The notes: a model not told the origin generated them from the letters alone. Counted from the first letter of the stretch, positions 35,754-44,706 are shown. The stretch is DNA of 64,000 nt from Phytoactinopolyspora alkaliphila (GCF_010550695.1 NZ_JAAGOB010000004.1:124001-188000); one strand, 5' to 3'. Made by a program: numbers and translations.

Positions 35754-35946
35754 GTATCCACAGCATGCAAGCTCATCTGTGGATGAAACGGACAGGCGTC
35801 ACATGGTTCACACCGGTCCCAGTCAAGATCCACATTTATGCACCTGACCTGCAAGGATGGCTTATCCACAAGCTCCCTACACACCTGTGATTACACGCGT
35901 GTAGTTTTCCCCACTGGGGATAGTGCCTGTGGATAACTGTGGACAG
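35754..35946. other. DnaA-box cluster between convergent crgA and rhomboid genes
   Basis: Six DnaA-box-like 9-mers occur in 193 bp. Two match TTATCCACA exactly (35862-35870 on +, 35928-35936 on -). Two match 8 of 9: GTATCCACA (35754-35762) and, on minus, TCATCCACA (35778-35786). Two match 7 of 9: 35826-35834 and 35938-35946. The block is richer in A+T than the surroundings. It lies downstream of both neighbours, so it is not an ordinary promoter. About 22 kb from oriC. Confidence 0.7.
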
Positions 35947-35973
35947 GGTGCTCACACGCAGCCACCATGTTGC

Positions 35974-36882
35974 TCACGCGACCGTCCACGCCACGGTGGC
36001 GGCGACGAGTACCGCCACCACGACGCAGCCCGTGATGCTCCACATGGCTCGGCGCCGGCGCGGCGCGTAGGCGAACACGAACGCGAGCATGGCACCCACG
36101 ACGAGCCCGCCCAAATGGGCTCGCCAGTCGATACCTGGCACGACGAAGCCGATGACCGCGTTGATACCCACGATCACGAGCACCGCGCTGACATCGCGGC
36201 CGATCCGCCGCATCACGATGAACAGGGCACCCATGAGGCCGAAGACCGCCCCGGAGGCACCCAAGGACATGGAGTAGGGGCTCGCCCCCAGCAAGGACAC
36301 CGCAGATCCGCCCAGCGCGGACAGGATGTACAGGGTGATGAACCGCCATCGTCCCAGCACCGGCTCGAGCGCACTGCCGAGAATCCACAGCGCGAACATG
36401 TTCAAGCCGATGTGCCAGAACTCCATGTGCACGAATGCCGCCGTGAGCAGGCGGTACCACTCACCTTCAGCGATGCCGATGGGAAGCGGGTCCGGTGCGT
36501 ACCCCAACACGAGGGCGAAGCGAGCCGGAATCTCCTGCCAGTTCCCGCCGATGGCCCGGATGAAGTCGGACACGTCGCCCTGCCGCACGACCAGCGTCAG
36601 CAGCCAGACCACCACATTGATCCCGATGAGGGACTTGGTGATGAGGTCGCCGTTCTCCCGAATCTCGCCACCCAACGCGGTTCGGGGCTGACGCACCGAC
36701 TTCCGTCCTTCGGCGAGGCACTCCGGACACTGAAAACCGACCGGCGCGGCCGTCATGCATTCCGGGCAGATATGCCGATTGCAGCGAGAACAGCGAATAT
36801 AGGTCTCGCGATCAGCGTGCCGGTAGCACGTGGGTATGCCCGATCCAGGCTGTCGAGGGGCCTGGTCACCAGATCCAGTCAT
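35974..36882 (-). CDS. Rhomboid-family intramembrane serine protease with N-terminal zinc ribbon
   Basis: 302 residues. Residues ~14-50 hold a cysteine/His zinc-binding module (CYRHADRETYIRCSRC, CPECMTA, CPECLAEG). The rhomboid domain has about six to seven helices with the catalytic Ser in GASGAVFGLMGAL and His in DWRAHLGGLVVGAM. It cleaves membrane proteins; targets here unknown. ATG at 36882, 12 nt after the cyclophilin gene start region, on the same strand. Confidence 0.93.
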   Translation of the reverse strand: MTGSGDQAPRQPGSGIPTCYRHADRETYIRCSRCNRHICPECMTAAPVGFQCPECLAEGRKSVRQPRTALGGEIRENGDLITKSLIGINVVVWLLTLVVRQGDVSDFIRAIGGNWQEIPARFALVLGYAPDPLPIGIAEGEWYRLLTAAFVHMEFWHIGLNMFALWILGSALEPVLGRWRFITLYILSALGGSAVSLLGASPYSMSLGASGAVFGLMGALFIVMRRIGRDVSAVLVIVGINAVIGFVVPGIDWRAHLGGLVVGAMLAFVFAYAPRRRRAMWSITGCVVVAVLVAATVAWTVA

Positions 36883-36894
36883 CAGAGCCGGGAA

Positions 36895-37419
36895 TCAGGA
36901 GCGGGTGATGGTGACCGATTCGATGACGACGGGATCGACCGGACGATCCCCCGGGCCGGTCGGCACGTTCGCGATGGCGTCGACAACCTGCCGGCTCTCC
37001 GCGTCGGCGACCTCGCCGAAGATCGTGTGTCGCCGGTTCAGATGAGGCTGCGGCCCCACCGTGATGAAGAACTGCGAACCGTTGGTGTTCGGTCCTGCGT
37101 TGGCCATCGCGAGCAGGTAAGGACGGTCGAAGACCAGCTCCGGATGGAACTCGTCGGCGAAGTCGTAGCCTGGGCCGCCTCGTCCGGAGCCCAGCGGGTC
37201 GCCGCCCTGAATCATGAAGCCCGGGATGATGCGGTGGAAGATGGTGCCGTCGTACAACTTATCGGTGGTCTTCTCACCGGTGGACGGATCGACCCACTCG
37301 CGGGAACCTTCCGCGAGTTCGACGAAGTTCTTCACCGTCTTCGGTGCATGGTGAGGCAACAGGTTGAGATTCACGTCACCATGGTTGGTGTGCAGGCGGG
37401 CTTGGATCTGGTCTGCCAC
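36895..37419 (-). CDS. ppiA: Peptidyl-prolyl cis-trans isomerase, cyclophilin type
   Basis: 174 residues. HTNHGDVNLNLLPHHAPKTVKNFVELA, the active-site FHRIIPGFMIQGGDPLGSGRGGPGYDFADE, and NGSQFFITVGPQPHLNRRHTIFGEV define an active cyclophilin that speeds proline isomerisation. No signal peptide, so cytosolic. Located upstream of the rhomboid gene on the same strand, matching the position of ppiA near crgA in mycobacteria. Confidence 0.95.
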   Translation of the reverse strand: MADQIQARLHTNHGDVNLNLLPHHAPKTVKNFVELAEGSREWVDPSTGEKTTDKLYDGTIFHRIIPGFMIQGGDPLGSGRGGPGYDFADEFHPELVFDRPYLLAMANAGPNTNGSQFFITVGPQPHLNRRHTIFGEVADAESRQVVDAIANVPTGPGDRPVDPVVIESVTITRS

Positions 37420-37661
37420 GGCATACCTTTCAGAATTGGTCAGTCGGATTCGTCCTCATCTTCCCACGGAGACTCCTCATAAGGCATAAGGTCGTGGGGA
37501 AGGCATGATCCAGAAAGGTCTGACGGGGTATTGAGGTCACATGACGTGGAAGCCGGGAGACGCATACGGCTCACCTCATGCGCGGGTGAGGCGTGAGTCG
37601 GGCGACCCTGACCGCGGCCTCGATCCGGGCCGTGGAGGACAAAAGCACAAGGAGGCCCGTC

Positions 37662-38474
37662 TTGAGTAAGTTATTCGGCAGGAAACGAAAGAAGCAGACC
37701 GAAGATGCGGTCGCCGACGTTCGCGAGGCTGCCGTCCAGGCACGCGACGCAGCGCGCGTAGCCGGACGGCGTGCACGTGACGCGGCCGGACCGGTCGTGC
37801 AGTCAGCGCGGGACCGCATGGCCCCGGCAATGGAGTCGGCGCGGGAGCGGATGAGCCCGGCTGTGGAGTCCGCCGTCGAACGCGTGGCTCCTAGGGTCGA
37901 CGCCGCACGGGCGAAGGTGGCACCGCGAGCCGCCCAAGCCAGAGAGACCTTCGTCAACGACGTCGTCCCGCGGTTCGCCGAGTCGTTCGCCGAAGCCGCC
38001 GACAAGTTCTCCGAGAAGGCTCACGATCTCTCCGAGCGTGCGGCCGACATCGCGGAGGAGCCCAAACGGCAGCGGCGCAAGAAGCGGCGCCGCCGCGTGT
38101 TCGTGGTACTCGGCGCCTTCGCGGCCGCCGGTGCCGCCGCGGCCGGTGTGCTGAAACGACGCAGCAACGACGAGCAGTGGACCACCTACGACCCCGCGGC
38201 GGGTCCGTGGGCACCCGCGCCCGAGCCCAAGGACCAGAACTCCCAGTCGGGCAAGCCCGCGTCGGCGACGTCCGCCACAGCCAGCGAGTCCAGCGACAGT
38301 GACGACGGCGACGACTCGTCGAACAACGGTGGGCCGGCCGCGAAGAAGACCGCTGCCAAGAAGGCCACACCCGCGAAGAAGTCGCCGGCCAAGAAGACCG
38401 CTGCCAAGAAGACGGCAGCCGGCGAGAAAAGTTCCTCCGGCGAGAGCCAGGGCACACTCGACGGTCAGAGCTGA
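37662..38474 (+). CDS. DUF5324-like membrane protein with histone-H1-like tail
   Basis: 270 residues from a TTG start, chosen because AAGGAGG is 7 nt upstream and no other start is well placed. Residues 15-130 are amphipathic helical repeats (AR.AAxx, MAPAMESARERMSPAVESAVERVAPRVDA). A basic stretch KRQRRKKRRRR (135-145) precedes a membrane helix (146-163). After an acidic Ser/Asp stretch, residues 228-256 are KKTAAKK/TPAKK repeats resembling histone H1. Function unknown; DNA binding at the membrane is inference. Confidence 0.6.
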   Translation: MSKLFGRKRKKQTEDAVADVREAAVQARDAARVAGRRARDAAGPVVQSARDRMAPAMESARERMSPAVESAVERVAPRVDAARAKVAPRAAQARETFVNDVVPRFAESFAEAADKFSEKAHDLSERAADIAEEPKRQRRKKRRRRVFVVLGAFAAAGAAAAGVLKRRSNDEQWTTYDPAAGPWAPAPEPKDQNSQSGKPASATSATASESSDSDDGDDSSNNGGPAAKKTAAKKATPAKKSPAKKTAAKKTAAGEKSSSGESQGTLDGQS

Positions 38475-38481
38475 CACACCT

Positions 38482-38521
38482 GACGCCCTCTTACCTCGGC
38501 TGGTCGAGGTAAGAGGGCGTC
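38482..38521. terminator. Bidirectional terminator
   Basis: A perfect 17-bp stem (GACGCCCTCTTACCTCG and its complement) around GCTGGT, between convergent genes ending at 38474 and 38567. Confidence 0.9.
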
Positions 38522-38566
38522 GTCGCGCAGCGCCCAATCTCGCCTGACCCGTGCGCCTATGCCGGC

Positions 38567-39667
38567 CTACGTTCGCAGGACCCGGCGGGCCCAGTCCCGC
38601 ACGCGGCCGAACAGGTGGACCCGGAGTGGCCCTTCTGCGCAGATACCGACCCCGGACGACGCCGGAACGACGGACTCCAGAGTCTCGTCAACGATGATCT
38701 TGGCGACGTCGCGAGGCGTTCCGATGTCCGGATAGTGATGGGATCGGATCCCTGGGTAGCTGTTGATCTCCACGATGATGTGATTGTCAGGGCCGGCAGG
38801 CTTGGTGAGGTCATGGGCAAGGATGTCGACACCGGCCAGGCCCAAGCCGGGAACGGCGGCCGTCGCCTTCTTCGCAACCTCCGCGAACGACGGGTGGACG
38901 TCGTCGGTGATGTCCGCGGTATCCGCGCCGCGGGATGTATTAGATGTCTGGTCCAGCACGACGTCCTCACCTGCTGGGACGACGCTCGCCAGCGTCAGGT
39001 CCTTACGCGCGAGCTCCGCAACCAGGGTGTCGTCGAGCACCATCAGGCGGTGGCGCAAATGAGCGTGCTTTGCCCGCTCCGTGTTGCGCTCGTTGATGAG
39101 TTGCTCGACCGAGGAGCTTCCGTCTCCGGTCAGCACTGGTGGCCGCTTCTGGGCGACTGCCACGCATCGGCTCCCGACCACCAGGAACCGCCCGGCGTCG
39201 CGTCCGGCGAAGTACCGCTCCACCATGACCGACGGTGTGTTCGCCGCCGCGGCCTCCCAAGCCGCCTCCAACTCTGCGCGCGAACTTATGCCGGTGGTGA
39301 CTCCACGACCTTTCCCCCCACTGGAGGGCTTCAACACCAGGGGGAAGCCCAGTTCCTCGGCGTAGCTGAAAGCCTGGTCGCGGCGGCTGACACCGAAGCC
39401 GCGCCCTTCGGCCACGTTGAGCCCGGCACGGTCCAAGAGCAATCTGGTGACATCCTTGCGGGTGGTCGACCGCGCCGCCACAGACGAGGTGAGATTCGTC
39501 CGCGTGCACCAGAAGCCGACCATCGTCCCTTTGTACGAAGTCACGAAGTAGGCCCGTGTCAGCCATTCCACGGATAGGTCTCGACGCATCACCTCGAGGG
39601 CCAACAACTGCGACGCGTAGTCGTAGTAGCCGAGCTCGACCTCGTCCGCCCGAGGAAATCTCGGCAT
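38567..39667 (-). CDS. ATP-grasp ligase, cyanophycin-synthetase-like, standalone
   Basis: 366 residues. The N-terminal region is not recognised; the C-terminal ATP-grasp shows VLKPSSGGKGRGV, VERYFAGRDAGRFLVVGSR, RPPVLTGDGSSSVEQLI and INSYPGIRSHHYPDIG, all as in the ATP-grasp half of CphA and GshF. It lacks the Mur-ligase half, so it probably forms some other amide or peptide bond. Substrate unknown. ATG at 39667 with GGGGAGGA upstream. Not in an obvious operon. Confidence 0.72.
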   Translation of the reverse strand: MPRFPRADEVELGYYDYASQLLALEVMRRDLSVEWLTRAYFVTSYKGTMVGFWCTRTNLTSSVAARSTTRKDVTRLLLDRAGLNVAEGRGFGVSRRDQAFSYAEELGFPLVLKPSSGGKGRGVTTGISSRAELEAAWEAAAANTPSVMVERYFAGRDAGRFLVVGSRCVAVAQKRPPVLTGDGSSSVEQLINERNTERAKHAHLRHRLMVLDDTLVAELARKDLTLASVVPAGEDVVLDQTSNTSRGADTADITDDVHPSFAEVAKKATAAVPGLGLAGVDILAHDLTKPAGPDNHIIVEINSYPGIRSHHYPDIGTPRDVAKIIVDETLESVVPASSGVGICAEGPLRVHLFGRVRDWARRVLRT

Positions 39668-39919
39668 TCTTCCTCCCCTGACCGCCCGTTGGTCACGCCG
39701 TTGGTGGACAGCGCTGAGACCGCCCGGCGGAATTCCGGTGTGGTCGGTTCGTTGGCGATCGAACGTACCGCCGGCTCGGCGTGCCGGGCGCGCTCAGGAT
39801 GGAGAGGTACGAAACTGTGACCGAACAGTTGCCCGGCCGAGTTCGTCGCCTGCGTCGCCGCACCACCAGATCACGACGTGAGTGCCGTCCGTCATACGGC
39901 ATGTGCGCGCAAGCCCCGA

Positions 39920-42301
39920 TCAGGCGCCGACGTAGGCCGCCAGGTGCTCACCGGTCAGGGTCGAGCGGGCAGCGACCAGGTCGGCGGGGGTGCCCTCGAA
40001 CACGATCCGGCCACCGTCATGACCGGCGGACGGGCCCATGTCGATGATCCAGTCCGCGTGCGCCATGACCGCCTGGTGATGCTCGATGACGATGACCGAC
40101 TTGCCGGCGTCGACGAGCCTGTCGAGGAGGGCGAGCAGCTGCTCGACGTCGGCCAGGTGAAGGCCCGTGGTGGGCTCATCGAGAATGTAGACCCCACCCT
40201 TGTCGCCCATGTGGGTGGCCAGCTTCAGCCGCTGTCGCTCGCCGCCGGACAACGTGGTGAGTGGCTGACCGAGGGTGAGGTAACCCAGCCCGACGTCGGC
40301 GAGGCGGTCCAGGATCTTATGCGCGGCCGGCGTACGCGCCTCACCCTGCTCGAAGAACTCTTCAGCCTCGGCCACCGACATCGCGAGCACCTCGCTGATG
40401 TCACGTCCGCCGAGCTTGTATTCCAGAACCGCGGCCTGGAATCGCTTCCCTTCACATTCCTCACAGGTGGTGGCGATGCTCTCCATGACGCCGAGGTCGG
40501 TGTAGATCACGCCTGCGCCGTTACACGTGGGGCATGCGCCTTCGGAATTGGCGCTGAACAGCGCCGGCTTCACGCCGTTGGCCTTCGCGAACGCCTTGCG
40601 GATCGGGTCGAGCAGGCCTGTGTAGGTTGCGGGGTTGGAACGGCGAGAGCCCTTGATGGCGGTCTGGTCGACGACGACCACCTCGTCTCGCCCGGCGAGG
40701 TTTCCGTGGATCAGCGAACTCTTGCCTGAGCCGGCCACTCCGGTGACGACAGCAAGAACACCGGTCGGCACGTCGATATCGACATCCTGCAGGTTGTTCT
40801 GCCGCGCCCCGCGGATCTCCAGGACACCGCTGGGCTTCCGGACGGATTTCTTCAGGCTGGCCCGGTCGTCGAGGTGGCGCCCGGTGAGCGTGTCGCTCAC
40901 GCGAAGCCCCTCGATCGTGCCCTCGAAGCAGACGGTGCCACCCGCTGTCCCCGCTCCGGGGCCAAGGTCGACGACGTGGTCGGCGATCGCGATCACTTCG
41001 GGCTTGTGCTCGACCACCAGGACGGTGTTGCCTTTGTCTCGCAGGCGGAGCAGCAGCTCGTTCATCCGCTGAATGTCGTGCGGGTGCAGACCGATGGTCG
41101 GCTCGTCGAAGACGTATGTGACGTCGGTGAGGGCTGACCCGAGGTGACGGATCATCTTGGTGCGCTGCGCCTCTCCACCGGACAACGTGCCCGCCGGCCG
41201 GTCGAGGCTGAGGTAGCCGAGCCCGATCTCCACGAACGAGTCGAGGGCCGATCCCAGCGTCGTCAGCAGCGGCGCCGCCGATGGCTCGTCGAGGCCGCGA
41301 ACCCACTCGGCCAAGTCGCTGATCTGCATCGCACACGCGTCGGCGATGCTGATTCCCTTGATCTTCGACGAGCGCGCCGCTTCGCTGAGCCGGGTGCCGT
41401 CACATTCCGGGCACGCGGTGAACGTGACCGCTCGGTCGACGAACGCCCGGATGTGGGGCTGCATCACCTCGCGGTCCTTGGACAGCATCGACTTCTGGAT
41501 CTTGGGGATCACGCCTTCGTAGGTGAGGTTGACCCCCTCCACCTTGATCTTCTCCGGTTCACCGTAGAGGAGCTTGTGCAGCTGCTTCTCGGTGAACTTC
41601 CCGATCGGCTTGTCCATGGGCAAACCGGCGCCGGCGAAGATGCGGCCGTACCATCCGTCCATGCTGTAGCCGGGGATGGTGAGCGCGCCTCCACTGAGCG
41701 ACTTGGTGTCGTCGTACAGCTGGCTCAGCTCGAAGTCGGTCACCCTTCCCATGCCCTCGCATCTGGGGCACATGCCGCCGGTGATGGAGAACTCGCGACG
41801 CTCCTTCACGGTCTTTCCGCCCTGCTCGAAAGTGACCGCTCCAGCTCCACTGATCGACGCGACGTTGAAGGAGAACGCCTGCGGCGAGCCGATGTGCGGC
41901 TGTCCGAGCCGGCTGAACAAGATGCGCAGGAGCGCGTTGGCGTCGGTGGCGGTGCCCACGGTGGACCGTGGATTGGCCCCCATGCGTTCCTGATCGACGA
42001 TGATCGCCGTGGTCAGCCCATCGAGCACATCGACATCCGGTCGTGCCATGGTCGGCATGAAACCCTGAAGGAAGGTGCTGTAGGTCTCGTTGATCATCCG
42101 CCGCGACTCCGCGGCGATCGTGGCGAACACCAGGGAACTCTTTCCCGAACCGGACACACCGGTGAACACCGTCAGCCGGCGCTTCGGGATCTCGATGCTG
42201 ATGTCCTTGAGGTTATTCTCCCGCGCCCCCTGCACGCGGATCAGATCGTGACTGTCAGCGACGTGCAGCGCGGGTGTATCCGAGGTCGTGACCGTGCTCA
42301 T
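39920..42301 (-). CDS. UvrA-like ABC ATPase (UvrA2/DrrC type)
   Basis: 793 residues, shorter than the ~950 of canonical UvrA. Two ABC modules: Walker A GVSGSGKSS (48-56) with LSGGEAQR, and GVAGSGKSS with LSGGERQR. Zinc-binding motifs CPRCEGMGRV and CPTCNGAGVI, with CEECEGKRF, are present. DrrC-like proteins protect DNA from intercalators or confer drug resistance. It lies downstream of a VOC protein and AraC regulator on the same strand, consistent with that role. Confidence 0.9.
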   Translation of the reverse strand: MSTVTTSDTPALHVADSHDLIRVQGARENNLKDISIEIPKRRLTVFTGVSGSGKSSLVFATIAAESRRMINETYSTFLQGFMPTMARPDVDVLDGLTTAIIVDQERMGANPRSTVGTATDANALLRILFSRLGQPHIGSPQAFSFNVASISGAGAVTFEQGGKTVKERREFSITGGMCPRCEGMGRVTDFELSQLYDDTKSLSGGALTIPGYSMDGWYGRIFAGAGLPMDKPIGKFTEKQLHKLLYGEPEKIKVEGVNLTYEGVIPKIQKSMLSKDREVMQPHIRAFVDRAVTFTACPECDGTRLSEAARSSKIKGISIADACAMQISDLAEWVRGLDEPSAAPLLTTLGSALDSFVEIGLGYLSLDRPAGTLSGGEAQRTKMIRHLGSALTDVTYVFDEPTIGLHPHDIQRMNELLLRLRDKGNTVLVVEHKPEVIAIADHVVDLGPGAGTAGGTVCFEGTIEGLRVSDTLTGRHLDDRASLKKSVRKPSGVLEIRGARQNNLQDVDIDVPTGVLAVVTGVAGSGKSSLIHGNLAGRDEVVVVDQTAIKGSRRSNPATYTGLLDPIRKAFAKANGVKPALFSANSEGACPTCNGAGVIYTDLGVMESIATTCEECEGKRFQAAVLEYKLGGRDISEVLAMSVAEAEEFFEQGEARTPAAHKILDRLADVGLGYLTLGQPLTTLSGGERQRLKLATHMGDKGGVYILDEPTTGLHLADVEQLLALLDRLVDAGKSVIVIEHHQAVMAHADWIIDMGPSAGHDGGRIVFEGTPADLVAARSTLTGEHLAAYVGA

Positions 42302-42389
42302 CTCGTCTCCATATCTGTCCCGCCGTGCAACGTTCGCGGTCTCAATCGGTCCTACGTGGTGATCCGAGAGCCAGTATGCACCCGACGAG

Positions 42390-42800
42390 TCAGCTGAGTT
42401 CTTGTATGCGGACCATGTTGCCGGCTGGATCGCGGAAGGCGCAGTCTCGAGCGCCCCACGGCTGATCGGTCGGCTCTTGGACCACCTCTACGTCGCTGGC
42501 CTGCACGCGCTCGAAGGCACCGTCGAGGTCGCGGGTGGCCAGCATGATGCTGGCGTAGGTTCCCTTTGCCATCATCTCGACGATGGTGCGGCGCTCGTCG
42601 TCGGTGATTCCGGGGTCGGCTCCCGGCGGGTAGAGGACGATGTTGACTTCCGGCTGGCCGGGAGGGCCAACGGTATTCCAGTGCATGCCACCGTATTCGA
42701 CCTGGTTGCGGACCTCGAACCCAAGGGCGTCGCGGTAGAAGGCCAGGGATTTCTCCTGGTCGGTGTGGGGGAGGAAGGTGGAGTGAATCGTGATGTCCAT
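42390..42800 (-). CDS. VOC (glyoxalase/bleomycin-resistance fold) protein
   Basis: 136 residues. HSTFLPHTDQEKSLAFYRDALGFEV, QPEVNIVLYPPGADPG and the C-terminal GARDCAFRDPAGNMVRIQEL are the two beta-alpha-beta-beta-beta halves of VOC proteins, which chelate metals or sequester drugs. ATG at 42800, five nt after the AraC stop; the UvrA-like gene follows by 88 nt, so a resistance operon is likely. Confidence 0.88.
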   Translation of the reverse strand: MDITIHSTFLPHTDQEKSLAFYRDALGFEVRNQVEYGGMHWNTVGPPGQPEVNIVLYPPGADPGITDDERRTIVEMMAKGTYASIMLATRDLDGAFERVQASDVEVVQEPTDQPWGARDCAFRDPAGNMVRIQELS

Positions 42801-42805
42801 GACAG

Positions 42806-43255
42806 TTAGGCTAGCTGCGGCTCGTCGGCCCTCGCTTCTCGATTCCTGACCGGTCTCGTCACCTTTTTCGCCACGCACGGCGGCATCCCCGCCGTCGCGG
42901 TCGGCATCTGCTGACGGTAGGCGCTCGGCGACATGCCGACCAGTTCGGTGAATCGAGTGCTGAACGTGCCCAGCGACGAGCACCCGACCGTGAAGCACAC
43001 CTCGGTGACGCTGAGGTCGCCGCGGCGCAGCAATGCCATGGCACGCTCGATGCGCCTGGTCATCAGGTACGAGTACGGCGACTCACCGTAGGCGAGCCGG
43101 AACTGGCGGCTGAGGTGCCCGGACGACATGTGGACACCGCGAGCCAGCGCATCGACGTCCAGTGGCTGTGCGTACTCGCGGTCGATACGGTCGCGGACGC
43201 GACGCAGCCGCGCAAGGTCGTCCAGGCGCTGCGCCGAGATAGATCCACTGGTCAC
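42806..43255 (-). CDS. AraC-family HTH regulator
   Basis: 149 residues, mostly the AraC/XylS DNA-binding domain (RVRDRIDREYAQPLDVDALARGVHMSSGHLSRQFRLAYGESPYSYLMTRRIERAMALL, then VCFTVGCSSLGTFSTRFTELVGMSPSAYRQQ). No ligand domain, so it may respond through the operon genes or be constitutive. GTG at 43255; first gene of the VOC/UvrA-like operon. Confidence 0.9.
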   Translation of the reverse strand: MTSGSISAQRLDDLARLRRVRDRIDREYAQPLDVDALARGVHMSSGHLSRQFRLAYGESPYSYLMTRRIERAMALLRRGDLSVTEVCFTVGCSSLGTFSTRFTELVGMSPSAYRQQMPTATAGMPPCVAKKVTRPVRNREARADEPQLA

Positions 43256-43647
43256 ATGGGAATGGTGCCACGTCGCACCGAAGATTGCCCAGCGCCGCGA
43301 CGCGCCTGCCGATCTCCCAACGCGGTACCGCGCGGGCGTGGACGTCTCGGTGTCCCACCCACGGAAGCCGCGCTACTCAGCGCTTCGAAAGGTCCACACT
43401 GAGGTCGGAGTCAACGATCACTGGTTGCAACGCGGTCGCTCCTCGCAGTGTCGTTGAACGTGATTGTGCCAGTAGGAGCGTGACCTTTAAGGCAATGGCG
43501 CCGCTTGGCCTCACTATCGCGGATACCTCGATGCCGATCACCGCTGAGCTAACCGTCATTTGCGCTTCTCAACAAGTGCACGGCTCGCACTGCCCCACAC
43601 TCATGAATCTACGGTACCCACATCGATCTGACCTGCACTCTTGCGAG
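43256..43647. other. Intergenic region upstream of the AraC operon
   Basis: About 390 bp without a gene I can support. It separates the divergent AraC promoter from tRNA-Ala and has somewhat lower GC content than the surroundings. Nothing recognised: no repeats, RNA or clear operators. Confidence 0.4.
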
Positions 43648-43720
43648 TGGAGACGAGGGGACTCGAACCCCTAACCCCTGCCTTGCAAAGGCAGTGCTCT
43701 GCCAGTTGAGCTACGCCCCC
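43648..43720 (-). tRNA. tRNA-Ala (TGC)
   Basis: 73 nt. Acceptor GGGGGCG/CGTCTCC, D arm GCTC...GAGC, anticodon stem TGCCT/AGGCA with loop TTTGCAA (TGC), T arm AGGGG TTCGAGT CCCCT, discriminator A. CCA not encoded. Its position with tRNA-Ile downstream of gyrA is typical of actinobacteria. Confidence 0.95.
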
Positions 43721-43907
43721 TGGTGCCCGCCAGCTCATACGAGCGGCGAACCGCGATAAGAGTAGCGCGTAGGGCCGCCTGACGCCGAATCGGCGGCGAA
43801 CTCGCCGGGACGGGAAGCGTCGAGCGAACCGGGAAGATCTGCAGCTCTTCCCGGCACGTCGTGCCTCTTTCATGCCGGTCCGCGTGAGCTCGCACCTGCG
43901 CAGGGCA

Positions 43908-44657
43908 CTAGCTCAGGCGCACCTGGGCATAGACCGCCATAGCGTCGCGCAGGTACGCGGCAAGCCCTGGACGAACGGACTCGTAATTCCGAGCGAACCG
44001 CTCGTCGTCCACGTACATCTGGCCGAGGCCGGTGTACGAAACCCGGTCGGGCGTCCAGAACACGGTGATGCCCTGGAAGTGCCGCTCGATGACGGCCTGC
44101 ACTCGAGCGTCCGCCGCGGGCACGCCGTCATCCATCAACGTGGCCAACTCGTCGTTCTGCGCGTTGAACTCGGCCTTGTACTCGGCCCACTGCGCGGGGG
44201 TCCAGTCAGCGACGATCGCGTTGCCGCGGTCCACGGCCTCATTGCCCCATCGTTCACGGGCTTCGGCCTCGTACTGCTGGTGATCGAAACCTTGGTAGAT
44301 CTCGTTCGGATTCATCGTCCCTCCTTTCTCGAGGGTGGCGATGGTGTTCTCCACGGTGGTGACGAGCCGGCCGAAACGCTGTTGTTCGGCGCGTAGCCAC
44401 TCGCTGTGCTGGCGCAGCACGTCGACGGCACTATGCGAATCCTGCGCCGCGAGCACCTCGCCGATCGCATCGAGTCCGAGGCCGAGTTCGCGCAGCAAGA
44501 GGATTCGCTGCAAGCGGAGCAGCTGCTCCTCTTCGTAGAAGCGCCGCCCGCCATGTGCCGTCCACGCCGGCGATAGCAGGCCGATGGCGTCGTAATGACG
44601 CAGCGTTCTCGATGTCACGCCGGACATGCGCGCCACATCGTTGATCGACCAGCTCAC
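43908..44657 (-). CDS. tipA: TipA-type MerR regulator (TipAL)
   Basis: 249 residues. MerR winged helix 1-~75 (SINDVARMSGVTSRTLRHYDAIGLLSPAWTAHGGRRFYEEEQL), a coiled coil, and a C-terminal TipAS domain from Met115 (MNPNEIYQGFDHQQYEAEARERWGNE..., SYTGLGQMYVDDERFARNYE). TipAS captures thiopeptide antibiotics in Streptomyces. An in-frame Met115 has a strong RBS, so short and long products are likely. The usual binding cysteine is not obvious. Confidence 0.88.
   Translation of the reverse strand: MSWSINDVARMSGVTSRTLRHYDAIGLLSPAWTAHGGRRFYEEEQLLRLQRILLLRELGLGLDAIGEVLAAQDSHSAVDVLRQHSEWLRAEQQRFGRLVTTVENTIATLEKGGTMNPNEIYQGFDHQQYEAEARERWGNEAVDRGNAIVADWTPAQWAEYKAEFNAQNDELATLMDDGVPAADARVQAVIERHFQGITVFWTPDRVSYTGLGQMYVDDERFARNYESVRPGLAAYLRDAMAVYAQVRLS
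44313..44326 (-). promoter_or_regulatory. Internal ribosome binding site and start for TipAS
   Basis: AAGGAGG (44326-44320) sits four nt before an in-frame ATG (44315-44313), inside the tipA gene. Translation would give a 135-residue TipAS-like protein lacking the DNA-binding domain, matching the tipAL/tipAS pair known from Streptomyces lividans. Confidence 0.75.
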
Positions 44658-44706
44658 GCCGGACCTCCGTGTCGTTCACCGGGCCGGTCCCTCCGGCCCG
44701 ATCAGA

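Noticed and set aside
39693-39902. 69-codon Arg-rich frame upstream of the ATP-grasp gene, as a possible precursor peptide
   Set aside because: No RBS, no family and composition of random high-GC DNA; I would not call it a RiPP precursor.
41144-42397. 417-codon plus-strand frame opposite the UvrA-like gene
   Set aside because: Shadow of the real UvrA-like gene.
43256-43647. Lower-GC gap as a pseudogene
   Set aside because: I could not recognise any protein remnant in either strand.
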